Position numbers and translations under genes: made by a program
Notes under the pieces: generated by a model
The model's database searches: none
Told to the model about the DNA's origin: nothing
What the model saw: only the letters and a program-made list of their open reading frames with translations
NCBI GenBank assembly: GCA_964536965.1
Contig: CAZIAL010000008.1
Span: forward strand, 1 to 64,000
Reading direction: 5' to 3'
DNA length: 64,000 bases
Source of the DNA: JACMQW01 sp964536965
GTDB lineage: Bacteria > Bdellovibrionota > UBA1018
In this document: one piece after another, positions 15,937 through 24,287 of the stretch
Layout of the letters: each line of letters opens with the position of its first letter
Numbering within the stretch: position 1 is the first letter of the stretch

Positions 15937-17538
15937 ATGAACCGGAATATCGCGATCGCACTTGTTTTGCTCGCCCTCCTGGCGGCAGCGGGCCTCTACT
16001 GGATGAATCAGAAGTCGGGAGAAGTTCCCGGAATCGATGCGGGCGAAACACCCAGCGGCGAAGCTTCGTCCCTTCCGGGCGCGGACGGAACGACCGATCC
16101 GGGAGTCGCGGGGGCACCTGAAGGAGCGGACGCGATTCCATCTGAGAGCGGATCGGCCGGCACGCCGAGTGCTCCGGGCGCTCCGGGCGCGGGGGAAGGT
16201 TCCGAAAATTCAGCCGAGAGTCCAGCTGCGTCCGCCGATCCGGGCGGAGCGGTCCCTTCGGGTGCTACGCCACCCGGAGGCGTGATCGCTCCAGTGGCCG
16301 GGACTTCAGGTTCAGCCGCTCCAGTGGCCGGGACGGAGGGTTCCGCCCCAGGCACGCCGAGCGGCGCCTCGACTTCGGACGCCGGCGGAATTCCCGGTCG
16401 TGCGGAATCGGTGGCAGGCGGCGGAAGACCCGCCGTCCTCGCGCCGGGAAGCAACGCCGATTCCGCGCTGAAAGGAACGGCTCCGGGAACGACGGCGACG
16501 GCGCTACCACCCGACGTGGATCCGAGCCGGGTCGGCGGTCAGGTGATCGCGAAGCGACCGCTGCCCGACGGTGTCGATGGATATCGCGCGATGGAAGGCG
16601 ACGACGGGGCGATGCCAGCCGCGAAAAAAGCGGTCACGGTTCCGAAGCTCGCGGGGATCGAGAACCACCGGGTTTGGCTAGTCGCTTCCGATTTAAAGAA
16701 TGTGAAGGGCGCGCGAAAGGGCGGCGCCCCTTTCGAAGTCGGGCTCCCGGAAGGGAGCAAGGCTTCGGCTTGGAAAAATCGCTCGGGTGCGAAGTTCGGC
16801 GACGGGATTCGCGTGAAAGGAAGTTCGACGGGAACTTTCGTGAAAGGATTGCGAACGAGTACTGGGAACTGGGACGCGGTGGCCCTGTGCGCGCCGGGCG
16901 CGCGGGAATGCGTGAACACCCAGGCCTCCCAAATCCGATTTGGCTTGGATGTGAATCATGCGGACCACTGGCTCTCGGGCGCGGACAAAACCGGAAAATC
17001 GACGAAGGGCGGTAGCAGTTTTACGGTGCTCTTCGTCGCGGCCCGTGCTTCGGCGGCGGCGAATCCGATTCTCGAGCACCAGAACGGCGAAGCCGGCGCT
17101 ACGCGTGGCCCGTTTCTCGGCTGGGTCGGCCCGGATCTCGTCGGATCGATCCATGGAACGCAGGGAATTGTCGGCATGAACGCGGCCGCGATGCCGAGCC
17201 CCTACGTCGGCGGACCGACCGCGCCGGTCGTCCCGGTCATCTACTCGATGCGCTTCGATCGGAAAAAGTCGGATCTGAGGATTTTCCAAGTCGGCGAGAA
17301 AATTTCCGAGACCACTGCGCAGAAAATCGACAAAGGGGACGGTCCCGACAACGATCAGTACGCGACGATCGCCCTGGGTTCGAAGAACCCGGGCGTCGGG
17401 GGGGCCACCTATGTATTCGAGGCGGCGGCATTTCCGCGCGCACTGACGGATTCGGAGATGTGCGCGATCCATAAAGAATGGAACAAGAAATACGCGCTGA
17501 AAGTTCCGAACCGAAATATTAAACCCTGCTCGAAATAG
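15937..17538 (+). CDS. Membrane-anchored protein with disordered linker and LamG-like domain
   Basis: 533 residues. An N-terminal transmembrane segment (IAIALVLLALLAAAGLYW) anchors the protein. Residues 28-200 are a Gly/Ala/Pro/Ser-rich linker of low complexity, containing a tandem APVAGT repeat. The C-terminal 300 residues look like a concanavalin/LamG jelly roll, with FTVLFVAARA near the middle and the typical last strand and helix FEAAAFPRALTDSEMCAIHKEW. Two Cys pairs are present. A binding role for surface carbohydrate or protein in the periplasm is plausible. The ATG follows GAGGGGAT. The gene is convergent with the rhomboid-like gene, four bases apart. Confidence 0.75.
   Translation: MNRNIAIALVLLALLAAAGLYWMNQKSGEVPGIDAGETPSGEASSLPGADGTTDPGVAGAPEGADAIPSESGSAGTPSAPGAPGAGEGSENSAESPAASADPGGAVPSGATPPGGVIAPVAGTSGSAAPVAGTEGSAPGTPSGASTSDAGGIPGRAESVAGGGRPAVLAPGSNADSALKGTAPGTTATALPPDVDPSRVGGQVIAKRPLPDGVDGYRAMEGDDGAMPAAKKAVTVPKLAGIENHRVWLVASDLKNVKGARKGGAPFEVGLPEGSKASAWKNRSGAKFGDGIRVKGSSTGTFVKGLRTSTGNWDAVALCAPGARECVNTQASQIRFGLDVNHADHWLSGADKTGKSTKGGSSFTVLFVAARASAAANPILEHQNGEAGATRGPFLGWVGPDLVGSIHGTQGIVGMNAAAMPSPYVGGPTAPVVPVIYSMRFDRKKSDLRIFQVGEKISETTAQKIDKGDGPDNDQYATIALGSKNPGVGGATYVFEAAAFPRALTDSEMCAIHKEWNKKYALKVPNRNIKPCSK
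16287..16334 (+). repeat. Direct repeat in the linker of the LamG-like gene
   Basis: An identical 18-base unit (CGCTCCAGTGGCCGGGAC) occurs at 16287-16304 and 16317-16334, a 30-base period that keeps the reading frame and duplicates ten codons. Copy-number change here would only lengthen or shorten the disordered linker. Confidence 0.85.
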
Positions 17539-17542
17539 TTCG

Positions 17543-18664
17543 TCAGGCGGCTTTCTTCGAGGCGGTGAGCTCACCGCTCCGGCGGGCGATCGCGCGGGTA
17601 GAATCCGGAATCACCACGATATCGCGGCGGAGGTTCGCGTTCTCGATCGTCCGCCGCCGTTGCCATTCCGCGACGGCCGCGGCGAGAACGCCGGCGACGA
17701 GGCACGCTCCAAGCGTGAACCACTGCATTCCGCCCGAAGTCGGGATCATCGTGCGAAATTCCGATAGGCCGAAGACGAATGCGACCGTGCGCATTTCGAA
17801 AACGTAGCGAGCGCGAAGCGGAATGCCGAGGACCAGGTTGCGGCCGATGAGTGCCGCGACCAACGGGGAAAGCCCCACCACGGCCGCGTCGGAGAATGGA
17901 GAAATCATTCGTCCGAGTGCGTGCGCGAAGATGAAAATGACGCCGAAGGTGATCGCGTACCGGACGCTTCCCATTTCACGCTCGGCCGCCGCACCCAGCG
18001 GGAGAAAAAACAGAAGGTTCCACGCCAGCTGGAAAAAAGTCACATGCGTGAGAAGCGCGAGCAGGCTCGCACTCGTCGCGCTTCCGAAAAGTTCGAGCGA
18101 AGTGTAGGGAAGGAGCATCGTGAATAGGCTGAGGAAGATCGCGAAGGCCGCGACGAGAACGGTCACGCGGATTTCCCGCAGCGGACCCTCGCTCAGCGCA
18201 TATCCCGCTTTATCCATTCCGATCCGGACGATTTGCTTCGCGATCCGGATGTCTTTGCGGAGATCGTTCTCGAGCTTCTCGCGCGACTCGCGCCGCGCTT
18301 CGAGCATCTGTCGCTCTCGGTAGGCCGCATTCGACTCCCGGAAGAGCTGGAGTGTCGGCCGCTTCATCGCCACGAGGTAACACTTCGCGCACGCGATCAG
18401 CGCGTGATCCTTGCCTTCATGCCGAAATGGAACCCCGTGCGTATCGTGTCGACAGCAGGGGCACTTCCCGGCGACTTTCCAGCCGGCCGCGAGATTCGGA
18501 GTCTGGATGAGATTCCAGATCCGAGTCGTGAGCTGGGAGTCGGCGAGTTGCATGAGGCGACCCAGGCTATAATGCTCGATCTCGCACGCGTCGCAGCTCG
18601 CGACCATTCCGTTCGCGTTCGTCTGTTGGTCGAGCGCGTGCCGACACTGGATGCAGGTCACCAT
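17543..18664 (-). CDS. Rhomboid-like membrane protein with N-terminal zinc ribbons
   Basis: 373 residues from the ATG at 18664, placed about seven bases after a GGGGGG ribosome site. The N-terminus has two Cys-pair modules (CIQC with CDAC, and CPCC with CAKC) like zinc ribbons, then a charged helical linker (near 110-165) and about six membrane segments. The membrane part has the rhomboid L1-like region with HVTFFQLAWNLLFF, then GAAAEREMGSVRYAI, and a Ser motif GLSPLVAAL where rhomboids have G-x-S-G. The last membrane segments show no obvious catalytic His. It may therefore be a rhomboid pseudoprotease or a diverged active enzyme. Its gene is downstream of a strong terminator, so it has its own promoter. 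Confidence 0.7.
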   Translation of the reverse strand: MVTCIQCRHALDQQTNANGMVASCDACEIEHYSLGRLMQLADSQLTTRIWNLIQTPNLAAGWKVAGKCPCCRHDTHGVPFRHEGKDHALIACAKCYLVAMKRPTLQLFRESNAAYRERQMLEARRESREKLENDLRKDIRIAKQIVRIGMDKAGYALSEGPLREIRVTVLVAAFAIFLSLFTMLLPYTSLELFGSATSASLLALLTHVTFFQLAWNLLFFLPLGAAAEREMGSVRYAITFGVIFIFAHALGRMISPFSDAAVVGLSPLVAALIGRNLVLGIPLRARYVFEMRTVAFVFGLSEFRTMIPTSGGMQWFTLGACLVAGVLAAAVAEWQRRRTIENANLRRDIVVIPDSTRAIARRSGELTASKKAA

Positions 18665-18731
18665 CCCATTCCCCCCGGAAACTGGCCCCATATTCCAGCT
18701 TAGAGAGAATGACTGACTGCGTCAACCGTTT

Positions 18732-18788
18732 TCTCCGAGCTTAAAAATACGAAGGAGGCGGGTCCCTTGCGGAACCAGGCCTCCTTCG
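18732..18788 (-). terminator. Terminator of the 18856-20919 gene
   Basis: A 10-bp perfect stem (18750-18759 with 18779-18788) with an inner GGTCC/GGAACC pairing is followed on the minus strand by TATTTTTAAG. It lies 70 bases past the stop codon at 18856. Confidence 0.75.
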
Positions 18789-18855
18789 CCCCCTTTGGCA
18801 AACGGATGGATTGTCGAACAGACTTCCGAACGGGTTGCCAGATTTGTGGACCGAC

Positions 18856-20919
18856 TTACTGGCAAGCGATGCGCGGCTGGGCGCTCGCGCCTGCCGCGGC
18901 GACGTATTCGTGCCAGGCCATGAAGTCCAGGCAGTTGTCGTTCAGGTCGATGACGGACGTCTGGAAGTTCTGGTTCCAGGACTTCAGCGCGGAGAGCGTC
19001 GGCGACATCGCGTTCATCATCTGGCGCGAAGCGGAGACCGCTCGCTCGAGCCGGGCGATCGCGGCGGTCCGTTCCCGATGCATCGCGAGGACCTCGGCGT
19101 AGCCAAGCGGCGCGATCTCGGAAACCGATTTCGGAGAAAGCGTGCGGGCGATCTGATTCAGTTCGGTCAGGACCTGGCTCGAGGTCATCTTCACGACCGA
19201 CTGCGAGGCGCTCTGGATCTGGGAATCGATCGCGGAGAGGCGGCTCTGCTGGGTGCTGATTTCGCTCTCAATTTTCGTCGTTTCCGTGCGTCCGTTTTCG
19301 GCGATCTGCTTCGCCATGCGGTATCGCGCGATCTCGTTTTTAATCGTGGTCAGCGTGTTTTGCACGTCGCGACCCCGAGACAGCTTCCGCGCGAATTTCT
19401 TTTCGCGGCGAAGGTAACGTTTCAGCTCGCGCGTCCGCTTTTTCGACCAAGGAAGAAGCGCTTCCGCCGCGGCGACGCCGGAGAGTTGCGACTTGGCTTG
19501 TTCGAGCTTCGCCTGGACGGCGACACGTTCGTTGTTCAGCTGCTGCACTCGAGCATTCACGCTGTTCTGGCTCTCGGCGTTCGCCGCGGCGACGGCGTTT
19601 TCAACGACGTTCGGCGAGGCGAGAATGCCGTTCACGGAATTCGCCGCCGCATCCGCCTGGGGAGCCAGGAGGCGCATCGCGTTTTTCTTCACGCCGTGCC
19701 AGAAGAGCGCGAGGCCGATCTGGTTGGCGCTATGACCGAAGCCGAGTTTCGCTCGGCACGCGTCGTTCCGGCGGGAACGGGTGTAGATCGTGCGCAAAGT
19801 TCCCGATCCCGTCTCGGTAGAAATCGCGGTATCGCCGGCGAAAATTCCGTCGATATACGCCTGATCGCGGGAGATTTCGGCGCGAAGGGGTTCGCACTGC
19901 TGAGCGCTCACGAGCGGGAGGACGCGAGTGACCCAGCGCTGGCCGCCGGTAATGGTATCTTCGAGCAGTCGCTCGTAGAACCAGCCCCGACCGGCGCGCG
20001 TATCGCGCAGATAGATGGCCGCGACCGACCCGGCGATGCCGCTGGTCTGGTCGAAGGCGCGTTTAATTTCGGCATCGCTTCGGGCGCTGGTCGCGATCGA
20101 GGCGAGGTCGTCTTCCGACCGCAGGAGGTCGGCCAAGATCTGTCGGGAAGCGGGGTTGACGTTCGAAGGCGCGCTTCCCTGGAAACCAGCGACCATATAG
20201 ATCGACGGAAAAGCGGTCATCCACTGTTCGGGCATGTGCGGGTTGTTCGTATTGCAGCCCCAGAGAAAGACGGAACCGAACGAATCGAGGAGCTGCGGAC
20301 GGGACTGGTAGGCGTTCTTAATCAGCTTCTGGAGGGCCCTGAAAGTGATACCGCCGTAGCGTCCCCCGAAGGAGCTTCCGCCGCTGTGGCCGGAGCCGAT
20401 TACGGAGGTGACCTTCACGCCCTGGGCGGCCATTTCGTTCAGCGCCTTTTCGGTCGCGCTATAAATGAAGTCGTTGTTCCCGTTCGCCGCGCGAACGACC
20501 GCGATATGGGCTTCGACGGCCGAAGAGATCTCGCTATACATTTTCTCGAGCGTCGCCATGCGATTCGCGATGGTGGTGCAACGCTCGACGTTCGCTTCCG
20601 AGGATCCGCAGTTCTGGGTTTCCTGCGCGGTATAGAGTTTTTCCATTTCGTACTCGACGCCGTCGAGGCGGAGCACATTTTTAAACGCGGCTTCTTCTCC
20701 CGCGACCGGCGCTGGGACGCGAACGAAGGATTCGCCGCGGGCGCAGGCGGCGTCCGCGGCCGCCTTGATTTCCGCATAACCAAAGTTGGTGTCGACGAAG
20801 AGGACGGCTTTCTGCGAGTCGACGCGACGGTTGCAATCTGCTTGGGCTTGGTCAGCGGCGAACAGACTAGCGGTCATCAGAAAAGCGGCGATGGCGCGGG
20901 TAGCGAAAGGGGTCACCAT
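18856..20919 (-). CDS. Secreted caspase-fold-like protein with coiled-coil C-terminus
   Basis: 687 residues with a Sec signal peptide (AIAAFLMTASLFAADQAQA) and a good ribosome site (GAGGAAG). Residues 35-300 form an alpha/beta domain with two motifs typical of clan CD cysteine peptidases. A hydrophobic strand leads to a His-containing turn, VTSVIGSGHSGG (H178). A second strand ends in Gly-Cys, SVFLWGCNTNN (C222), about 44 residues later. This order and spacing fit caspase, gingipain and CHAT-type folds. From about 470 to 640 the protein is a long Gln/Lys/Glu-rich coiled coil. I infer a secreted peptidase or peptidase-like protein; if C222 is not catalytic it may just share the fold. It is monocistronic with a clear terminator. 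Confidence 0.7.
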   Translation of the reverse strand: MVTPFATRAIAAFLMTASLFAADQAQADCNRRVDSQKAVLFVDTNFGYAEIKAAADAACARGESFVRVPAPVAGEEAAFKNVLRLDGVEYEMEKLYTAQETQNCGSSEANVERCTTIANRMATLEKMYSEISSAVEAHIAVVRAANGNNDFIYSATEKALNEMAAQGVKVTSVIGSGHSGGSSFGGRYGGITFRALQKLIKNAYQSRPQLLDSFGSVFLWGCNTNNPHMPEQWMTAFPSIYMVAGFQGSAPSNVNPASRQILADLLRSEDDLASIATSARSDAEIKRAFDQTSGIAGSVAAIYLRDTRAGRGWFYERLLEDTITGGQRWVTRVLPLVSAQQCEPLRAEISRDQAYIDGIFAGDTAISTETGSGTLRTIYTRSRRNDACRAKLGFGHSANQIGLALFWHGVKKNAMRLLAPQADAAANSVNGILASPNVVENAVAAANAESQNSVNARVQQLNNERVAVQAKLEQAKSQLSGVAAAEALLPWSKKRTRELKRYLRREKKFARKLSRGRDVQNTLTTIKNEIARYRMAKQIAENGRTETTKIESEISTQQSRLSAIDSQIQSASQSVVKMTSSQVLTELNQIARTLSPKSVSEIAPLGYAEVLAMHRERTAAIARLERAVSASRQMMNAMSPTLSALKSWNQNFQTSVIDLNDNCLDFMAWHEYVAAAGASAQPRIACQ

Positions 20920-21087
20920 AAAATCTTCCTCGTTGGCGTTTGCCGAAGAGCGGGGTCGTTAATGTTGTATGACGCGGCGCAACATAACGAGTTCGGAAAC
21001 GTTAAGCAAGCAAGATTGTCAGGTTTTTAGACAGGACTTCCCATTCTAGACAGGGGGGGCGAGGTCCCTCGGCGATCGGATAGGTAA

Positions 21088-21128
21088 GGGCTTGAAACTA
21101 TTAGAGATAGTTTCAAGCCCCGCTTTTT
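21088..21128. terminator. Perfect 14-bp hairpin downstream of the phn operon
   Basis: GGGCTTGAAACTAT (21088-21101) pairs perfectly with 21107-21120 around a TAGAG loop. The T-run (CGCTTTTT) is on the plus-strand side, while the gene needing termination (phnE) is read on the minus strand, where the following bases are TTACCTATCC. It probably ends phn transcription but with a weak U-tract, or it blocks antisense reading into phnE. Confidence 0.65.
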
Positions 21129-21137
21129 GGGAGATTT

Positions 21138-21980
21138 TTAAAGCACGGCTTTTCGCAGCTTCGACGAGACAAAGTCCACGAACATCACCAGTCCGAGAAT
21201 GACCAAAATCACGGTCAGTACCTTCGGGTACTGGAAGAGCCGCATATACTGGGTCAGCAGGAATCCGATTCCCCCGGCGCCCACGAGCCCGAGAACGACG
21301 GCGACGCGTACGTTCAGCTCGAAGCGGAAGAGGAAAAGCGAGATGAAGTGGGGCGCGACCTGCGGCCAGATCGCCCAGCGAATGGTCGCGAGTTTTCCGG
21401 CGCCGGTGCTTTCGAGCGCTTCGACCGGACCGCGGTCGATGGCTTCGATCGCATCGGCGAAGAGTTTTCCGAGCATCCCCACGGAATGGATCGCGAGCGC
21501 GAGCACGCCCGGAAAGGGTCCCAGGCCCACGGCGCTTACGAAGAAGAGCGCGAGAATGAGCGAGTCGATCGCGCGATTCGCGTTCAGAAAGAACAACGTC
21601 GCGCGCCGTAGCCAGTTTCCTTCGCAGATATTCGTCGCGGCGACGAATCCCACCGGAATGGAAAGGATCGCGGCGATGACGGTGCTGACCCAGGCGAGCT
21701 GTACGGTCAGGATCGTTTCCTTCCAGACCTTGCCGAAGATCGACCAGTCGGGCGGGAACATTCGTCCCAGGAAGTCCGCCATGTAGGGCGCGCCTTCCTT
21801 CAGCTTCGTCGGACTGAATTCGACCGCGATTCCCGACCAGACGGTCATCACCAGCACGCCGAGTCCGACGACCGCCCAGATGAGGTGGCTCTGGGTGAAA
21901 CGTGGAGGCGCGATTTCGATCGGCGAAGGAGCGGTGGCGGCCGCGGATAGGGAAACGTTCAGATTCGAGTTCGGTTTCAT
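21138..21980 (-). CDS. phnE: Phosphonate/phosphite ABC transporter permease PhnE
   Basis: 280-residue inner-membrane permease with about six transmembrane segments. The ABC coupling loop is visible as the EAA-type stretch EAIDRGPVEALESTGAG followed by IRWAIWPQVAP. The first hydrophobic segment is preceded by a roughly 30-residue cytoplasmic tail. Its ATG overlaps the phnC TGA by four bases. With PhnD and PhnC it would import phosphonate, phosphite or a phosphate ester. No C-P lyase, phosphonatase or ptxD gene is seen nearby. Confidence 0.93.
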   Translation of the reverse strand: MKPNSNLNVSLSAAATAPSPIEIAPPRFTQSHLIWAVVGLGVLVMTVWSGIAVEFSPTKLKEGAPYMADFLGRMFPPDWSIFGKVWKETILTVQLAWVSTVIAAILSIPVGFVAATNICEGNWLRRATLFFLNANRAIDSLILALFFVSAVGLGPFPGVLALAIHSVGMLGKLFADAIEAIDRGPVEALESTGAGKLATIRWAIWPQVAPHFISLFLFRFELNVRVAVVLGLVGAGGIGFLLTQYMRLFQYPKVLTVILVILGLVMFVDFVSSKLRKAVL

Positions 21981-22723
21981 GCGTTCACCTCGTAAATGTT
22001 CTGGATCGCATCTTCGCTCAGCTGGGCGGGGGGACCGTCGAATACGACTTTCCCTTTCCGGAAGGCGATGATGCGTTTGGCGTATTTTCGGGCGTATTCG
22101 AGGACGTGGATGTTTACGAGCACCGTGATGCCTTGTTCGCGGTTTACGCGTTCCAGGATTTCGATCACGACTTCCGAGAGTTTCGGATCGAGCGAGGCCA
22201 TGGGTTCGTCGGCGAGCAGGATTCGCGGCTGCTGGACGAGCGCGCGCGCGATGGCCACTCGTTGCTGCTGCCCTCCGGAAAGGTTGCGGACCTTTTCGGT
22301 ATGGCGACCTCGCAGACCGACCGAGTCGAGCGTCTTCCTCGCGAGCGCGAAATCATCGGGCGCGTACATTCCGGTCAGCGAGCGCCAGAGCGGAGAGTAC
22401 GCGATGCGTCCCATGAGGACGTTCTTCACGACGGTCAGGCTTTTCACGAGGTTGAACTGCTGGAAGATGAAACCGATCTGGCGGCGGTGGGAGGCGAGTT
22501 GTTTCGAGCGGAGCCCGGAAACCTCGTTGCCCAAGACCTGGATCTTTCCCCCCGTAGGTTTCACCATCGCGTTGATGGTGCGAAGGAACGTGCTTTTTCC
22601 GGCCCCGGAAAGACCGATCACGGCGACGAATTCCCCGGGTTCGATCCGGAGATTCACGCCGTCGAGGGCGAAGGTTTTTCCTTGGTCGAACGATACGCTT
22701 AGGTTCTCGGCGAGAATCGGCAT
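21977..22723 (-). CDS. phnC: Phosphonate/phosphite ABC transporter ATP-binding protein PhnC
   Basis: 248-residue ATPase with all ABC motifs: Walker A GLSGAGKST (37-45), Q-loop FIFQQFNLV, signature LSGGQQQRVAIARAL (from 148), Walker B ILLADEPMASLD (168-179) and the H-loop VNIHVLEYA. It powers the PhnE permease at the inner membrane. A good ribosome site (GAAAGGA) precedes the ATG. The TGA overlaps phnE. The 34-base gap to phnD indicates one transcript phnD-phnC-phnE. Confidence 0.95.
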   Translation of the reverse strand: MPILAENLSVSFDQGKTFALDGVNLRIEPGEFVAVIGLSGAGKSTFLRTINAMVKPTGGKIQVLGNEVSGLRSKQLASHRRQIGFIFQQFNLVKSLTVVKNVLMGRIAYSPLWRSLTGMYAPDDFALARKTLDSVGLRGRHTEKVRNLSGGQQQRVAIARALVQQPRILLADEPMASLDPKLSEVVIEILERVNREQGITVLVNIHVLEYARKYAKRIIAFRKGKVVFDGPPAQLSEDAIQNIYEVNA

Positions 22724-22757
22724 GCGGGGGGTCCTTTCTATTCGAAGCGAAACAAGC

Positions 22758-23645
22758 CTACTCGAGAATGTTCAGGAGCCGGGCGGCCTTACGAACCGGT
22801 TCGTAGTCCGACGATTTTGCCGGGGTGACGGCATCGATGCGGTACAGCGATTTCAGGAGGGCTTTTCCTTCGGCGGTATCGTTCAACGAGAGCATCATCT
22901 TCACCGTCTGGTCGACGATCGCCGGATGCTCGTCCATGAACTTCTTCGAAGAAGTCATCGTATCGCCGGGAATCGGTTCGGTGACGTGCACCACTTTAAT
23001 TTTCGCGAGATCCTCGCCCTTCAGATACTGGGTCCAGGCGCCATCCGCTCCCTTGGCGTCATTACTGAACGTGGCGCCGGCGTCGACCGTTCCGTTCAGG
23101 ACCGAGAGGACGAGCGCGTCGTGCGATCCGGCGAAGACTTGTTTTCCGAAGAACTGGTCGGGATCGATTTTCAGTTTGTTGATCAGGCTCGCTTTCGGGA
23201 AAACATGACCAGCGGAGCTCGAAGGGTCCACCCAGGCGATACTTTTCCCCTTCAGGTCTTCGACTTTCGTGATGCCTTTATCGGCTCGCGAAATGATGGC
23301 GGCGTAGTAGAAGGCGTTGCCCTTGCGCACGCTTTTCAGCAGGACCCGCGCGTTCGCGACCTTTTCTCCCTTTACGAAGCTAAAGGGCGGCAGCCAGGCG
23401 AAGTCCACCCGGCCGCTGCGCAGCGCTTCGATCAGCGCGGTATAATCCGTCGCAATAAACGTCTTCACCTTCATGCCGGTCTTTTTCTGAAAGTGTTCCG
23501 CGAAGGCCTTCGAATTGTTTTCCATGACGTCCGCATTTTCCGCGGGGTTGAATCCCATCACGATTTCGGTTTTCGGGGCGGCGGCGTGGGCGGATAAGTC
23601 CGCGGCCGCGAAGAGAACGGCAAAGAGCTTGGAACGGAAATTCAT
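22758..23645 (-). CDS. phnD: Phosphonate/phosphite-binding periplasmic protein PhnD
   Basis: 295-residue substrate-binding protein with signal peptide (LFAVLFAAADLSAHA). Family features include EIVMGFNPAENAD at the mature N-terminus, RSGRVDFAWLPPFSFV, and the anion-binding segment VDPSSSAGHVFPKASL. It delivers the ligand to PhnCE. No lipobox is present, so it is soluble in the periplasm. The start has a strong ribosome site (CAGGAGTC). It is the first gene of the operon; a promoter is expected between 23646 and 23810. Confidence 0.92.
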   Translation of the reverse strand: MNFRSKLFAVLFAAADLSAHAAAPKTEIVMGFNPAENADVMENNSKAFAEHFQKKTGMKVKTFIATDYTALIEALRSGRVDFAWLPPFSFVKGEKVANARVLLKSVRKGNAFYYAAIISRADKGITKVEDLKGKSIAWVDPSSSAGHVFPKASLINKLKIDPDQFFGKQVFAGSHDALVLSVLNGTVDAGATFSNDAKGADGAWTQYLKGEDLAKIKVVHVTEPIPGDTMTSSKKFMDEHPAIVDQTVKMMLSLNDTAEGKALLKSLYRIDAVTPAKSSDYEPVRKAARLLNILE

Positions 23646-23812
23646 ACGGACTCCTGGGTAGCGACGAATCTGACGAATCGACGTGGGTAAACTGCTTAGG
23701 CCAACCAGAGAGCAACGGGTGTGCCACGCGGGTTGCTTGAGATTACAAGCGCTTAACTCTTCGCGGCGAAAATGCCAGGTGGAGGCATTCCAGATCGCAC
23801 CAGGGCCAAAAC

Positions 23813-23839
23813 GAAAAAACCCCCGGCGACCGCGGGGGG
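23813..23839 (-). terminator. Rho-independent terminator of the CoA-binding protein gene
   Basis: Read on the minus strand, a 6-bp GC stem (CCCCCG/CGGGGG with a 7-base loop, 23820-23839) is followed directly by TTTTTT (23814-23819). It lies eight bases past the stop at 23847. Confidence 0.75.
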
Positions 23840-23846
23840 CGAGGGG

Positions 23847-24257
23847 TTAGCGGAGACCGGCGGATTGGTGCTCGACCATCAGGCAGCGGCGTCGCACGAC
23901 GATCAGTCCGGCGTCTTCGGCCCGAGCTTCCGCGGCTTCGTCTTCGATATCGAGCTGGATCCAGAGGACTTTGGCGCCGGCTTCGATCGCGGCGTCCGCG
24001 ACTTCGGATAGGTATTCGGAATTGCGGAAGACCGCGACGATTTCGAGCGGGCCCGGCACGTCCGCGAGACTCGGGTAAACGTTCATCCCGAGAATTTCGC
24101 TCTGGCCAGGATTCACGCCCGCCAGCTCGTATCCATGATCCTGCATGTACGCGCTGACGTAATGGCTCGGGCGAGCGGGATTCGGGCTGATGCCGACGAC
24201 CGCGATCTTACGAAAGCGGCGGAGAATATCGGTGGTCGAGACTTCGGTCGGGGTCAT
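23847..24257 (-). CDS. CoA-binding domain protein (YccU-like)
   Basis: 136-residue Rossmann-fold protein of the CoA_binding_2 family. The nucleotide loop is AVVGISPNPARPSHYV near residue 20, followed by YELAGVNPGQSEILG, a VAVFRNSEYLSEV segment and VLWIQLDIEDEAAEARA. YccU homologs bind CoA; their physiological role is unclear. It is 30 bases downstream of sodC on the same strand and may be co-transcribed with it. Confidence 0.9.
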   Translation of the reverse strand: MTPTEVSTTDILRRFRKIAVVGISPNPARPSHYVSAYMQDHGYELAGVNPGQSEILGMNVYPSLADVPGPLEIVAVFRNSEYLSEVADAAIEAGAKVLWIQLDIEDEAAEARAEDAGLIVVRRRCLMVEHQSAGLR

Positions 24258-24287
24258 GGGTTTCTATCTGGGTTCGGGATCCCTTCG

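Noticed and set aside
18811..21030. 739-codon plus-strand open frame opposite the caspase-like gene
   Set aside because: The opposite strand has a signal peptide, ribosome site and terminator in a sensible order; the antisense frame has random-like composition.
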